In this document: positions 8,625-16,435 of the stretch, in pieces
Position numbering within the stretch: the stretch's first letter is position 1
How the letters are laid out: every line of letters begins with the position of its first letter
Assembly (NCBI GenBank): GCA_964493015.1
Contig: CAZBLU010000015.1
Span: forward strand, 1-34,335
Direction of reading: 5' to 3'
DNA length: 34,335 bases
DNA from: Caldimicrobium sp964493015
GTDB lineage: Bacteria > Desulfobacterota > Thermodesulfobacteria > Thermodesulfobacteriales > Thermodesulfobacteriaceae
Translations under genes and position numbers: made by a program
Notes under the pieces: generated by a model
Seen by the model: only the letters and a program-made list of their open reading frames with translations
Database searches by the model: none
Told to the model about the DNA's origin: nothing

Positions 8625-8679
8625 ATAATAAGAGAACAGCTTTAAAACTTTTTTAAAGAAAAGTTAAAGGAAGGTTAAA
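8625..8679 (-). promoter_or_regulatory. Pho-box array and -10 of the pst operon promoter
   Basis: Read on the minus strand, the pentamer TTTAA occurs four times at 8679-8675, 8668-8664, 8657-8653 and 8646-8642, each exactly 11 bp from the next. PhoB-family regulators bind tandem direct repeats of 11 bp. A TATTAT -10 hexamer (8630-8625) follows 11 bp after the last box, which is where a PhoB-activated promoter lacking a good -35 should place it. Regulation by the PhoB encoded at the other end of the operon is inferred. Confidence 0.75.
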
Positions 8680-8708
8680 ATCAAAATGTATTAATAAATT
8701 CTCAGAGC

Positions 8709-8737
8709 TTGCTTGAAAAAATCCTTTGCTTTATATT
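8709..8737 (+). promoter_or_regulatory. Sigma-70-type promoter of the AAA-ATPase-like gene, probably leaderless
   Basis: TTGCTT (8709-8714) and TATATT (8732-8737) are 17 bp apart. The ATG lies only 9 bp after the -10, so transcription should start at or within a few bases of the start codon. No ribosome-binding sequence is present. Confidence 0.5.
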
Positions 8738-8746
8738 TAAATAAAT

Positions 8747-10285
8747 ATGACTAAGAAACTGCCTATTGGTATTTCAAGTTTTGACAAAATCCGCAAGGAT
8801 GGATATTTCTATGTAGATAAAACTCCTTTTGTGTTAAAGCTTGTATCTGAGGGAACTTATTATTTCTTAAGTAGACCGCGGAGATTTGGCAAATCTCTTT
8901 TTGTGGACACTTTGAAGCAGGCCTTTTTGGGCAGACGAGAGCTCTTTGAAGGTCTCTATCTTTACGAGAAATGGGACTGGGATGATGTCTATCCTGTAGT
9001 ACATATTGATTTTGGAGGAGATCAAGTTAGGGATAGTTCTCACCTTGAAGAGATTTTGCAGTCACAGCTCATGCTTAATGCCGAAGAATATGAGATTCCT
9101 CTTAAAGAGAGGCTCCTTGAGAAGAGATTTAACGAATTGATTAGAGGACTTTATAAAAAATTTGGCAAGCAAGTGGTTGTGCTCATAGATGAATATGACA
9201 AGCCAATACTTGATAGGATTGAGGAGAGGGAAAAGGCCCGTGAGATAAGAGAGGTTTTGAAGGGTCTCTATAGTGTGCTAAAGCCCCTTGATAGTTATCT
9301 CAAGTTTGTCTTTATCACAGGGGTTACCAAGTTTTCCAAAGTATCCCTTTTCTCAGGGCTAAATCAGCTTCAAGATATAACCTTGAGCCCAAGGTATGCA
9401 ACCATTTGTGGCTACACTCAAGCTGAGCTTGAGGGAGTTTTTGGAGAGCTTTTCACAGAAGAAGAGCTTCAAGGTGTAAAATGCTGGTATAATGGCTATT
9501 CTTTTTGTGGTGAGCCAGTGTATAATCCCTTCGATGTGCTTCTCTATTTATCAGAAAGAAAGTTTCGCTCCTATTGGTTTGAGACAGGCACTCCAAGTTT
9601 TCTTGTTAAGCTTATGCTTGAAAAGAGGTTTTATCTCCCCAAAATGGAAGAGTTTATTGCAGACGAATACCTCCTTGGTAGTTTTGATGTAGATGAGATT
9701 GAGGTACCCACACTCCTTTTTCAGGCTGGGTATTTAACGGTGAAAGAGTGGCATTCTTCTATTGAGGGGACCTATTATGTCTTGAGTTACCCAAATAAGG
9801 AGGTAAGGTCAGCCCTTAATCGTGTGTTATTTTATGCCTTAACTTCCCTTGAAGAGGAGGGAGGGAGGCTAAGTTTAAGGGCAAGGGAGAGTCTTAAGAG
9901 GGGTGATGTAGAGGGCTTTGGAGAGGTTTTGAAGAGTCTTTTTGCGGGGATACCTTTTGACTGGTATAGGAAGAACAACTTAAGTGAGTATGAGGGGTAT
10001 TATGCCAGTGTGATCTATAGTTTTTTGCGGGGGGTAGGTTTTGACATAGTGGCTGAAGATGTAACAAGCAAGGGAAGACTTGATTTGGCAATCAGGGTGA
10101 TGGATAAGGTGTATCTCCTTGAGTTTAAGGTGGTTGAGAAAGAGGAAGAAAGTGCCCTTCAAGTGCTAAAGAGCAAGGGTTATGAAGAGAAGTACAAGGC
10201 TACCGCAAGGGAGATCTATCTCCTGGGGCTTGATTTTAGTGAGAGAGAAAGAAATCTTATAAATTTTCAGTGGGAAAAGGTATGA
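8747..10285 (+). CDS. AAA-ATPase-like / PD-(D/E)XK nuclease-like protein (DUF1703 type)
   Basis: 512 residues. The N-terminal half is the AAA-ATPase-like family (PF09820 type): it opens with LPIGISSFDKIRKDGYFYVDKT and has an atypical P-loop RPRRFGKSLF near residue 43 and a Walker B VVVLIDEYDKP near residue 142. The C-terminal part contains a PD-(D/E)XK nuclease-like core with D in GRLDLAI and the ExK of YLLEFKV (about 450-470). Members of this family usually occur in many copies per genome and their function is unknown; links to mobile or defence DNA have been proposed. It is complete, transcribed away from pstS, and sits alone between two minus-strand units. Base composition does not differ strikingly from its neighbours. 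Confidence 0.85.
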   Translation: MTKKLPIGISSFDKIRKDGYFYVDKTPFVLKLVSEGTYYFLSRPRRFGKSLFVDTLKQAFLGRRELFEGLYLYEKWDWDDVYPVVHIDFGGDQVRDSSHLEEILQSQLMLNAEEYEIPLKERLLEKRFNELIRGLYKKFGKQVVVLIDEYDKPILDRIEEREKAREIREVLKGLYSVLKPLDSYLKFVFITGVTKFSKVSLFSGLNQLQDITLSPRYATICGYTQAELEGVFGELFTEEELQGVKCWYNGYSFCGEPVYNPFDVLLYLSERKFRSYWFETGTPSFLVKLMLEKRFYLPKMEEFIADEYLLGSFDVDEIEVPTLLFQAGYLTVKEWHSSIEGTYYVLSYPNKEVRSALNRVLFYALTSLEEEGGRLSLRARESLKRGDVEGFGEVLKSLFAGIPFDWYRKNNLSEYEGYYASVIYSFLRGVGFDIVAEDVTSKGRLDLAIRVMDKVYLLEFKVVEKEEESALQVLKSKGYEEKYKATAREIYLLGLDFSERERNLINFQWEKV

Positions 10286-10300
10286 TATTACACCTGTCAG

Positions 10301-10318
10301 CTGAAAAACTCTTTTCAG
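10301..10318. other. Perfect 7-bp inverted repeat after the AAA-ATPase-like gene
   Basis: CTGAAAA and TTTTCAG flank the loop ACTC, 15 bp after the stop codon. The stem is AT-rich and no clear T-run follows, so it is at best a weak terminator for either convergent gene. Confidence 0.3.
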
Positions 10319-10359
10319 AAAGTTTAACCTTGGACTAATAAGATGTTGTATATATGAAT

Positions 10360-10376
10360 CACACTTGACAAGTGTG
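10360..10376. promoter_or_regulatory. 17-bp perfect palindrome in a convergent intergenic region
   Basis: CACACTTG and CAAGTGTG flank a single A. The odd length with an 8-bp half-site looks like a dimeric regulator site. It lies between the 3' ends of the AAA-ATPase-like gene and the winged-helix gene, which is not a promoter position for either. It has no terminator-like T-run. Confidence 0.35.
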
Positions 10377-10438
10377 CAAAAATCATGAAAGCCTATATTC
10401 ATACCTCAGTAGAACCTTTTTGGAGCCAAGGCTTATAA

Positions 10439-10678
10439 TTACATAGCCTCTTTAAGTGCCACAAGGCCCTTTTCTGTGAGACTATATTCCTGACCTTCCA
10501 CCTGAAGAAAACCAGCCTGGGTTAGTTCTCTTAGAGAGCTTCTCACTTGAAAAAGGGGGCGGCCCGTGAGCCGCACCACCTCCTCTGGATTAACCTTCCC
10601 TCTCTCCTTTACAAGTTTGAGAAAAGAAAGAGCCCTCTCGGAGAGCTTTCCTTCAAGACTTACACATCCCGTGCCCAT
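10439..10678 (-). CDS. Small winged-helix DNA-binding protein
   Basis: 79 residues, nearly all a helix-turn-helix plus wing: LSERALSFLKLVKERGKVNPEEV (helix 1-2), RPLFQVRSSLRELTQAGFL (recognition helix), EGQEYSLTEKGL (wing). It has the size and layout of an ArsR/MarR-like or replication-initiator-like winged helix, but I cannot assign a family. It starts 39 bp after the peroxiredoxin stop and is probably co-transcribed with it. An acquired role in redox regulation is only a guess from this. One Cys (residue 5) lies before the domain. No strong ribosome-binding site is seen before the ATG, so the true start could be slightly downstream. Confidence 0.65.
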   Translation of the reverse strand: MGTGCVSLEGKLSERALSFLKLVKERGKVNPEEVVRLTGRPLFQVRSSLRELTQAGFLQVEGQEYSLTEKGLVALKEAM

Positions 10679-10717
10679 AGATTACCCCAGCCTTTTCTTA
10701 CAGAAATACCAGTCTTT

Positions 10718-11356
10718 TCACTCATAACCCTCCTCAAGCCTTTTTATGGCTTCTTCGTAAGTTGTGGGTGGGGGAACAATTACCTTGGTATTCTCTTCGC
10801 TAAACTCCCAGGTTTGTGGTGTTGGCACCCAGTCCGCAGGAGTTGCTACACCATACTTGTCAGCCGTTTGCAAGGCATCTATAAGCCTAAGTATCTCCCT
10901 CATATTTCTGCCTGCAGAGAGCGGATAGTAAATAATAGCTCTTATCTTTCCATTAGGGTCAATAACAAAGACTGCCCTCACAGTGACTGTAGAACTCTCC
11001 CCAGGGTGAAGCATCCCATAAAGCCTTGCTACCTTCCCATCTACATCTGCCACAATGGGGAAAGGAATGTCTACCCCCATCTTTTCCTTAATATTCATCA
11101 CCCAAGCAATGTGGGAAAAGGTGCTGTCAATGCTCAGTCCAAGGAGTTGAACATTCCTTTTCTGGAATTCCTCATGAAGCTTGGCAAAACCCATAAACTC
11201 TGTAGTACAAACTGGAGTAAAATCTGCTGGATGGGAGAAAAATACTAACCACTGCCCTTGAAAATCCTCAGGAAACTTAATAGGCCCCATAGTTGTTTGA
11301 GCCTCATAAGCTGGTGCTGGATCTCCAATCCTGGGCATGCTGACCACTTGTTCCAT
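10718..11356 (-). CDS. 1-Cys peroxiredoxin (Prx6 / archaeal thermophilic type)
   Basis: 212-residue peroxidase that reduces hydrogen peroxide and organic peroxides. The peroxidatic Cys is in HPADFTPVCTTEF (about residue 50), with the conserved P, T and C of the active site. Another conserved stretch is GLSIDSTFSHIAWV. Length and the C-terminal PADWVPTPQTWEFS place it in the Prx6 subfamily with the long C-terminal arm found in thermophile enzymes. The whole protein contains only this one Cys, so it must use an external thiol or another reductant. An AGAAGG ribosome-binding site precedes the ATG. A PerR-like site overlaps its promoter, and a winged-helix gene follows. Confidence 0.93.
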   Translation of the reverse strand: MEQVVSMPRIGDPAPAYEAQTTMGPIKFPEDFQGQWLVFFSHPADFTPVCTTEFMGFAKLHEEFQKRNVQLLGLSIDSTFSHIAWVMNIKEKMGVDIPFPIVADVDGKVARLYGMLHPGESSTVTVRAVFVIDPNGKIRAIIYYPLSAGRNMREILRLIDALQTADKYGVATPADWVPTPQTWEFSEENTKVIVPPPTTYEEAIKRLEEGYE

Positions 11357-11385
11357 AGCCCAACCTTCTTATATTGATTTTTATT

Positions 11386-11424
11386 TGATAACAATTATTA
11401 TAAACGTATTTTAATAAACTTCAA
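11386..11424 (-). promoter_or_regulatory. Peroxiredoxin promoter with overlapping PerR-like operator
   Basis: On the minus strand, TTGAAG (11424-11419) and TATAAT (11402-11397) are 16 bp apart. The 15-mer TTATAATAATTGTTA (11403-11389) matches the PerR consensus TTATAATnATTATAA at 12 of 14 defined positions and covers the -10. A metal-dependent peroxide repressor binding here would block polymerase. The only Fur-family gene in the window is the one next to feoAB (24480-24917). Confidence 0.6.
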
Positions 11425-11664
11425 GAAGCTAAAGATTCAAAAATTTATTGCTTTAAAAGAACAGAAAGGGTATTACATTTGGAAAAAATTTGGTCAAATT
11501 AAACCCAGGTGCCCTAAAATAATTTCATATTTTATTGGCTTAAGCCCGAAGCTACTATATTCAATTTTACAAGCTGACTATTAGTTTGAGCCAAAAACCT
11601 TGATTTAGCCTTGAGATGTGCTACCTTATTGAATAAAAAAATCCAATACAGGTGGGCAAAGGCC
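11425..11664. other. Intergenic region between peroxiredoxin and ffh
   Basis: Together with the promoter above, this is about 308 bp without a gene. It is AT-rich. I see a 10-bp palindrome GGCTTAAGCC and an AGGTGG ribosome-binding sequence before ffh. TTGGCT with TATATT (15-bp spacing) is a weak candidate ffh promoter. I looked for an SRP RNA and did not find its conserved apical sequence. Confidence 0.5.
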
Positions 11665-12990
11665 ATGTTTGAAAGTTTAACTGAACGGTTAGAAAAGGCC
11701 CTTTCTGGTTTCAAAGATAAGGGGAAGCTTAGTCCTGATGATGTCAAAAAAGGGCTTAGAGAGATTAGACTTGCCCTGCTTGAGGCAGATGTTAACTACA
11801 AGGTGGTTAAAGACTTTTTAGCTCGAGTAGAAGCTCGGGCTCTCACTTCAGAGGTTCTGGAGAGCCTCACTCCCTTTCAACAGATGGTCAAAATTGTCTA
11901 TGATGAACTTGTAAATACCCTTGGCGGAAAGGCCCAGGGTTTAAATCTAACAGGGAAACCTTCAGTGATCCTACTTGCAGGGCTACAGGGGTCAGGAAAA
12001 ACTACCACGGCAGCTAAATTAGCTAATTATCTGCGAAAAAAGGGGCATCATCCCCTTCTTGTCTCTACTGATGTCTACAGGCCTGCAGCAATAGAGCAGT
12101 TAAAGATCCTCTCTACCAAAATTAATATTCCCTTTGAGGATGCTCATCCCACAGAGAAGCCTTTGGCGATTGCCGAAAGGGCAGTAAAAAAGGCCAAAGA
12201 GCTCGGACGAGACGTGGTGATTGTGGATACTGCTGGGAGGTTACACATTGATGATGCCCTTATGGATGAGCTAACGGAGCTTCGTAATGCCCTAAGGCCC
12301 ACGGAAGTCCTACTTGTTGCTGATGCCATGATGGGGCAGGATGCCGTTAATGTAGCTAAGACCTTTCATGAGAGGGTTCAGTTAACAGGCATTATTCTCA
12401 CGAAGGTAGAAGGGGATGCCAGAGGTGGAGCAGCCCTCTCTATTAAAGAGGTTACAGGCTGCCCCATAAAGTTCCTCGGGGTGGGTGAAAAGATCGAGGC
12501 CTTAGAGGTCTTCCATCCAGAAAGGTTAGCTTCCCGCATCTTAGGTATGGGAGATATATTAACCCTTATTGAAAAGGCTCAAGAGGCCTTTGACCTTAAA
12601 AAAGCTAAGGAACTTGAAAAAAAACTTAAAAAACTTCAATTTGATCTGGAAGACCTGAGGGAACAGCTAAGGCAAATTAAAAAATTGGGTTCCGTAAAAG
12701 ATATTTTGAGCTTCTTACCAGGTATTGGTAAAAAAATAGAGAGTTTGCCTATTGATGAAAAAGAGATAATCAAGATGGAAGCTATTTTAAATTCTATGAC
12801 TCCACAAGAACGGAGGAATCCTCATATAATCAACGCCAGTAGAAAAAGGCGTATTGCCAAAGGCTCGGGGACAACCGTCCAGGATGTGAATAAACTTTTG
12901 AGAAGCTTTGAAGAAATGAGGGCCATGATGAAACACTTTAAAAGCCCAGGGAAAATGCAGGGCCTTTTGAGAAGATTTTTGGGAGTATAA
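11665..12990 (+). CDS. ffh: Signal recognition particle GTPase Ffh (SRP54)
   Basis: 441 residues. Ffh binds signal sequences of nascent membrane proteins and delivers ribosomes to FtsY. An N domain (MFESLTERLEKALSGF) is followed by the G domain: G1 is GLQGSGKTT (residues 106-114), then DVYRPAA, the G3 DTAGR, and TKVEGDARGGAAL where TK-x-D is expected. The M domain has the RNA-binding helix RRNPHIINASRKRRIAKGSG and ends in a Met-rich helix. An in-frame ATG exists 54 bp upstream (11611), but the family N-terminus and the AGGTGG sequence support the ATG at 11665. The E in place of D in the guanine-specificity motif is unusual. smpB follows after one base. Confidence 0.96.
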   Translation: MFESLTERLEKALSGFKDKGKLSPDDVKKGLREIRLALLEADVNYKVVKDFLARVEARALTSEVLESLTPFQQMVKIVYDELVNTLGGKAQGLNLTGKPSVILLAGLQGSGKTTTAAKLANYLRKKGHHPLLVSTDVYRPAAIEQLKILSTKINIPFEDAHPTEKPLAIAERAVKKAKELGRDVVIVDTAGRLHIDDALMDELTELRNALRPTEVLLVADAMMGQDAVNVAKTFHERVQLTGIILTKVEGDARGGAALSIKEVTGCPIKFLGVGEKIEALEVFHPERLASRILGMGDILTLIEKAQEAFDLKKAKELEKKLKKLQFDLEDLREQLRQIKKLGSVKDILSFLPGIGKKIESLPIDEKEIIKMEAILNSMTPQERRNPHIINASRKRRIAKGSGTTVQDVNKLLRSFEEMRAMMKHFKSPGKMQGLLRRFLGV

Positions 12991-12991
12991 G

Positions 12992-13453
12992 ATGCCTCAA
13001 AAGATTGTTTGCACCAATCGCAAGGCCCATCATCTTTACGAAATTGAGGAGACCTATGAAGCAGGGATTCAGCTCCTTGGATGTGAGGTGAAATCTTTAC
13101 GGGAGGGTAGAGCAAACCTCTCTGATAGCTTTGCCAGGGTGGTAAACGGTGAGGTCTATCTCTATAACTTTCATATAAGTCCCTATCCCCATAGCTTTGA
13201 AGCTAAGAATCTTGATCCTACAAGGACAAGAAAACTTCTTTTGAAAAAATCGGAAATAAAAAGACTTTCTGGTAAGGTTCAAGAAAAGGGTTATACTCTC
13301 ATCCCCTTGAAGGTCTATTTTAATGAAAGAGGATTAGCCAAAGTAGAGCTTGCTTTAGCGAAAGGTAAAAAGGTAATAGATAGAAGAGAGGATATAAAAA
13401 GAAAGGAAGTGGAGCGCGAGCTTAGAAGAAAGTATAAGGGTCGTATAAAATAG
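12992..13453 (+). CDS. smpB: SsrA-binding protein SmpB
   Basis: 153 residues, the expected size. SmpB brings tmRNA to stalled ribosomes for trans-translation. Family stretches are KAHHLYEIEETYEAGIQLLG, GCEVKSLREGRANLSDSFA, the NFHISPYPH segment, and the basic C-terminal tail DRREDIKRKEVERELRR that enters the mRNA channel. It begins one base after the ffh stop. No tmRNA (ssrA) gene is recognisable nearby. Confidence 0.96.
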   Translation: MPQKIVCTNRKAHHLYEIEETYEAGIQLLGCEVKSLREGRANLSDSFARVVNGEVYLYNFHISPYPHSFEAKNLDPTRTRKLLLKKSEIKRLSGKVQEKGYTLIPLKVYFNERGLAKVELALAKGKKVIDRREDIKRKEVERELRRKYKGRIK

Positions 13454-13465
13454 AACCCTAATCAG

Positions 13466-16435
13466 ATGCGTCCTCTATATCTCAAAATTCAAGGATTCGG
13501 CCCCTTCTTAGAGGCAGAAATTCCTGAAGAAACCTTTCAGCTTATCAATCAGGAAAAACTCTTTCTCATCTCTGGGGAAATAGGGGCAGGTAAGACTACC
13601 CTCTTTGATGCCATACTCTTTGCCCTCTTCGGAGAAGCCTCTTTTCCTGATAGGAATCCCGAGGATCTCATCTCCCATTTACTCACAGATCGCTCCTCAC
13701 TATACCCAGAGGTAAACTTTAAATTCCTCTTGGATGGAAAGATTTATTACATCCTAAGAAGACCTAATTATAGAAACAGAAAAAACACAGTTGCCCTTTG
13801 GATTAATAATAGACTATATTCTCAACAAATCTCTGAAGTAAACCTAAAAATCCTTGAGATCATTGGGCTTAAGGCTAAACAATTTAAAAAGGTCTTTTTA
13901 CTTCCCCAGGGGGAATACAGAAAAATCCTTCTCTCTAAGCCTGATGAAAGAAGAGAACTCTTTGAACTCCTCTTTGACACAGACTTTCTCTCCCGTTTAG
14001 AGACCTTTTTCAAAGAGACCCTGAAACAAAAGAGAGAACTTCTTACCACCTTAGAAGAGAGAGAAAAGGAGCTTCTTCAACTTGCCCAGGTCTCTAAGCC
14101 TGAAGACTTAAAGAAAAAGAGTGAAGAAAAAAGAAAAAGGCTTGAGGCCCTTGAGGGGGAGCTTAAGGATCTGCAAATAAGGCTTCATAAATTAGAGGGG
14201 GAATTAAAATACTGGGAACAAGTCGCTTATCTCTGGAGGGAATTCAAGAGGATTTCCACTCTTCTTTCTGACCTGGAAAAGCAAATTCCTGAAATAGAGA
14301 TGATGAAAATAAAGCTCCAAAAACTTGAAGCTCTAAAAGAAAAAAGCTTCCATTATGAACATTTGAGAAGGCTTTGGTGGAAACTCAGGAAAGGAAAAGA
14401 GACTGAAAAGCATCTCTCAAGAGAGGCAAGAGAGCTTTCATCCCTTCTTAAGGAAAAAGAGAGGGCCTGGGAAGACTTAAAAAACCAAGAAAACTACTAT
14501 GCTAACCTTAAGACAAACCTCATAAAGAAGGAAGACCTTTTGAAGTCCCTTAAGAGAAGGCTCCTTCTCACAGAAGAGGCCAAAAAATTGGAAAGGGAGT
14601 TTCAAACTCAGGTAAAACTCTTTGAAGCGCAAACTGAAGAGGAAGAAAAATGTAAGAGGGCGCTTGAAAGTCTCCTTCAGGAAAAAGACCTTTTAAAGAA
14701 ATTTCAGGACCTTAGGAAAAGCTTAGAAGAACTTCAAAAAATGGAGAACCTACTTCAGGCCTATCATCAGGGCACTGGGCAACTGAGGGCGCTCTTGGGC
14801 AAAATTCAGGAAGAGGAGGAAGAAATTAGGCAAAAAAGGGAGGTGTATGAAAGGTTAAAAGAAAGGGCCCTTGCTGTAACTTTGGCAGGAAAACTTAAAA
14901 AGGGAGAGCCCTGCCCTGTGTGCGGATCAAGGGAACACCCTCATAAGGCAACCCCAGATCTCTTTCTCTCTTCAACGCTTGAAAGCTTAGAAAGAGAGCT
15001 TCAAGAGAAGGAAAGGCAGCTTGAAAATCTAAAAAAAGAAAAAAATCAACTTGAGGGGAAACTTGTCACCTTAAGAGAGCTTATAAAAATAGAGGAAAGT
15101 GAGCTTCACTTACAAAAGAAAGAGATCTTAAGCGAGCTTAGCTCTTTAGAGAAATGGCCCTTTCGTTTTGCTGATCTTAAGCAGCTTGAGAGAGAAGAGG
15201 CAAGGCTTAAAGAAAAAGTGGAGAAGCTCTCCAAAGAGAGAGAAAGGCTTAGGGGTTTCTTAGAAACTCTGAAAACAAAAAGGGCAGCCTTAGAGGGAGA
15301 ACTAAAGGGCCTCTCTCAAGAGGCAGAAGATGTGATTTCTGAAGAGGTTCTACAGAAAGAAATCTCAATTCTAAAGAGAGAAATAGAGGGTTTTGAACAG
15401 GCAAAGGAGGCCCTACTGGAAGAGCTTAAAAACCTTGAAAAGAATTTAACCAAGACTGAAATCTCTCTAAAGGAACTTCAAAGGGAGTTAAAGGAGGCTT
15501 TAGAGGAATACCGTAAAACCCTAAAAGAAGTATTCGCTTTAATTAAATCGGGAGTTTTCCAAAATATTAAAGAATTAAAGGTTTACTGGGAAGAATTGGG
15601 GAAACTTGACCACCTAAGAGAGCAAATCCAGACCTTTGAAAAGGATTGGGCCTCTCTAACAGGGGCAAAGGAAAACCTGCTAAGAGAGTTAGAGGCCCTC
15701 TCTATAAGCTTTAACCCAGATTTTGAGGCCCTTCTTGAGGAAAGGCTTTCCACCTTAGCTAATGCAAAAAGGCTTTTAGAGGAAAAAAGGCATTTTCTTA
15801 CCTTAGAGATTGGTAAGGACAAAGAGGCCCTCTCACAGATTATCTCCATTGAAAATAGTCTACAACAAATCTTAAAGGAAAAGAAAGCCTTAGAGGAAGA
15901 GTATGGCACCCTTGAGCGTATAGCCAACCTTCTCTCTGGAAAGCCTCATGGAATTTCCTTTCACTCCTTTGTGCTCTCTCGTTTCTTGGGATTGATCTTG
16001 AGGAGGGCTAATCATTATCTTTCTGAATTTACCTTTGGGCGCTATCACTTTGTAGAGGGTGAAGTTTTCTCTAAGAGATTTATCTTAGAGGTCTTTGATA
16101 TTTACACAGGTCAAAAAAGGGAAGTAAAGACCCTTTCAGGAGGTGAGTCCTTCCTTGCCTCTTTAGCCTTTGCTTTGGGCACTTCAGATACCCTACTTAG
16201 GCTTGCAAATAAACGCTCTATGGAAACCCTTCTCATTGATGAGGGTTTTGGTAATCTTGATGAGGGCACCTTAGGCAAGGTTACAGAGACCTTGTTACAG
16301 CTTTCGCAACAGAGAAACAAAGTTGTGGGTGTTATCTCCCACCTAAGGGAGCTTCGAGACCGTTTTCCCGTTATCCTTGAGGTTATAAAGGATAAGGAAG
16401 AGGGTAGTAAGATTAGGCTTAGGAGAAATCAGTGA
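13466..16435 (+). CDS. sbcC: Exonuclease subunit SbcC (Rad50-like ATPase)
   Basis: 989 residues. This is the ATPase and coiled-coil arm of the SbcCD nuclease that opens DNA hairpins and processes breaks. Walker A is GEIGAGKTTLFDAI (about 38-51), followed by a long coiled coil (about 170-860). The zinc hook is CPVCG with Cys at 483 and 486. The ABC signature is LSGGESFLASLAFA and Walker B is LLIDEGFGNLDEGTL. The layout and size match SbcC, with nothing missing. Its usual partner SbcD is not in the window: smpB precedes and mobA follows, with a 4-bp GTGA overlap to mobA. Confidence 0.95.
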   Translation: MRPLYLKIQGFGPFLEAEIPEETFQLINQEKLFLISGEIGAGKTTLFDAILFALFGEASFPDRNPEDLISHLLTDRSSLYPEVNFKFLLDGKIYYILRRPNYRNRKNTVALWINNRLYSQQISEVNLKILEIIGLKAKQFKKVFLLPQGEYRKILLSKPDERRELFELLFDTDFLSRLETFFKETLKQKRELLTTLEEREKELLQLAQVSKPEDLKKKSEEKRKRLEALEGELKDLQIRLHKLEGELKYWEQVAYLWREFKRISTLLSDLEKQIPEIEMMKIKLQKLEALKEKSFHYEHLRRLWWKLRKGKETEKHLSREARELSSLLKEKERAWEDLKNQENYYANLKTNLIKKEDLLKSLKRRLLLTEEAKKLEREFQTQVKLFEAQTEEEEKCKRALESLLQEKDLLKKFQDLRKSLEELQKMENLLQAYHQGTGQLRALLGKIQEEEEEIRQKREVYERLKERALAVTLAGKLKKGEPCPVCGSREHPHKATPDLFLSSTLESLERELQEKERQLENLKKEKNQLEGKLVTLRELIKIEESELHLQKKEILSELSSLEKWPFRFADLKQLEREEARLKEKVEKLSKERERLRGFLETLKTKRAALEGELKGLSQEAEDVISEEVLQKEISILKREIEGFEQAKEALLEELKNLEKNLTKTEISLKELQRELKEALEEYRKTLKEVFALIKSGVFQNIKELKVYWEELGKLDHLREQIQTFEKDWASLTGAKENLLRELEALSISFNPDFEALLEERLSTLANAKRLLEEKRHFLTLEIGKDKEALSQIISIENSLQQILKEKKALEEEYGTLERIANLLSGKPHGISFHSFVLSRFLGLILRRANHYLSEFTFGRYHFVEGEVFSKRFILEVFDIYTGQKREVKTLSGGESFLASLAFALGTSDTLLRLANKRSMETLLIDEGFGNLDEGTLGKVTETLLQLSQQRNKVVGVISHLRELRDRFPVILEVIKDKEEGSKIRLRRNQ

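Noticed and set aside
10547..11248. 233-codon plus-strand frame opposite the peroxiredoxin
   Set aside because: The minus strand encodes a clear peroxiredoxin and a winged-helix protein; the opposite frame has no family features.
11425..11664. SRP (4.5S) RNA gene next to ffh
   Set aside because: The conserved apical GGAAG-type sequence and a long hairpin are not found.
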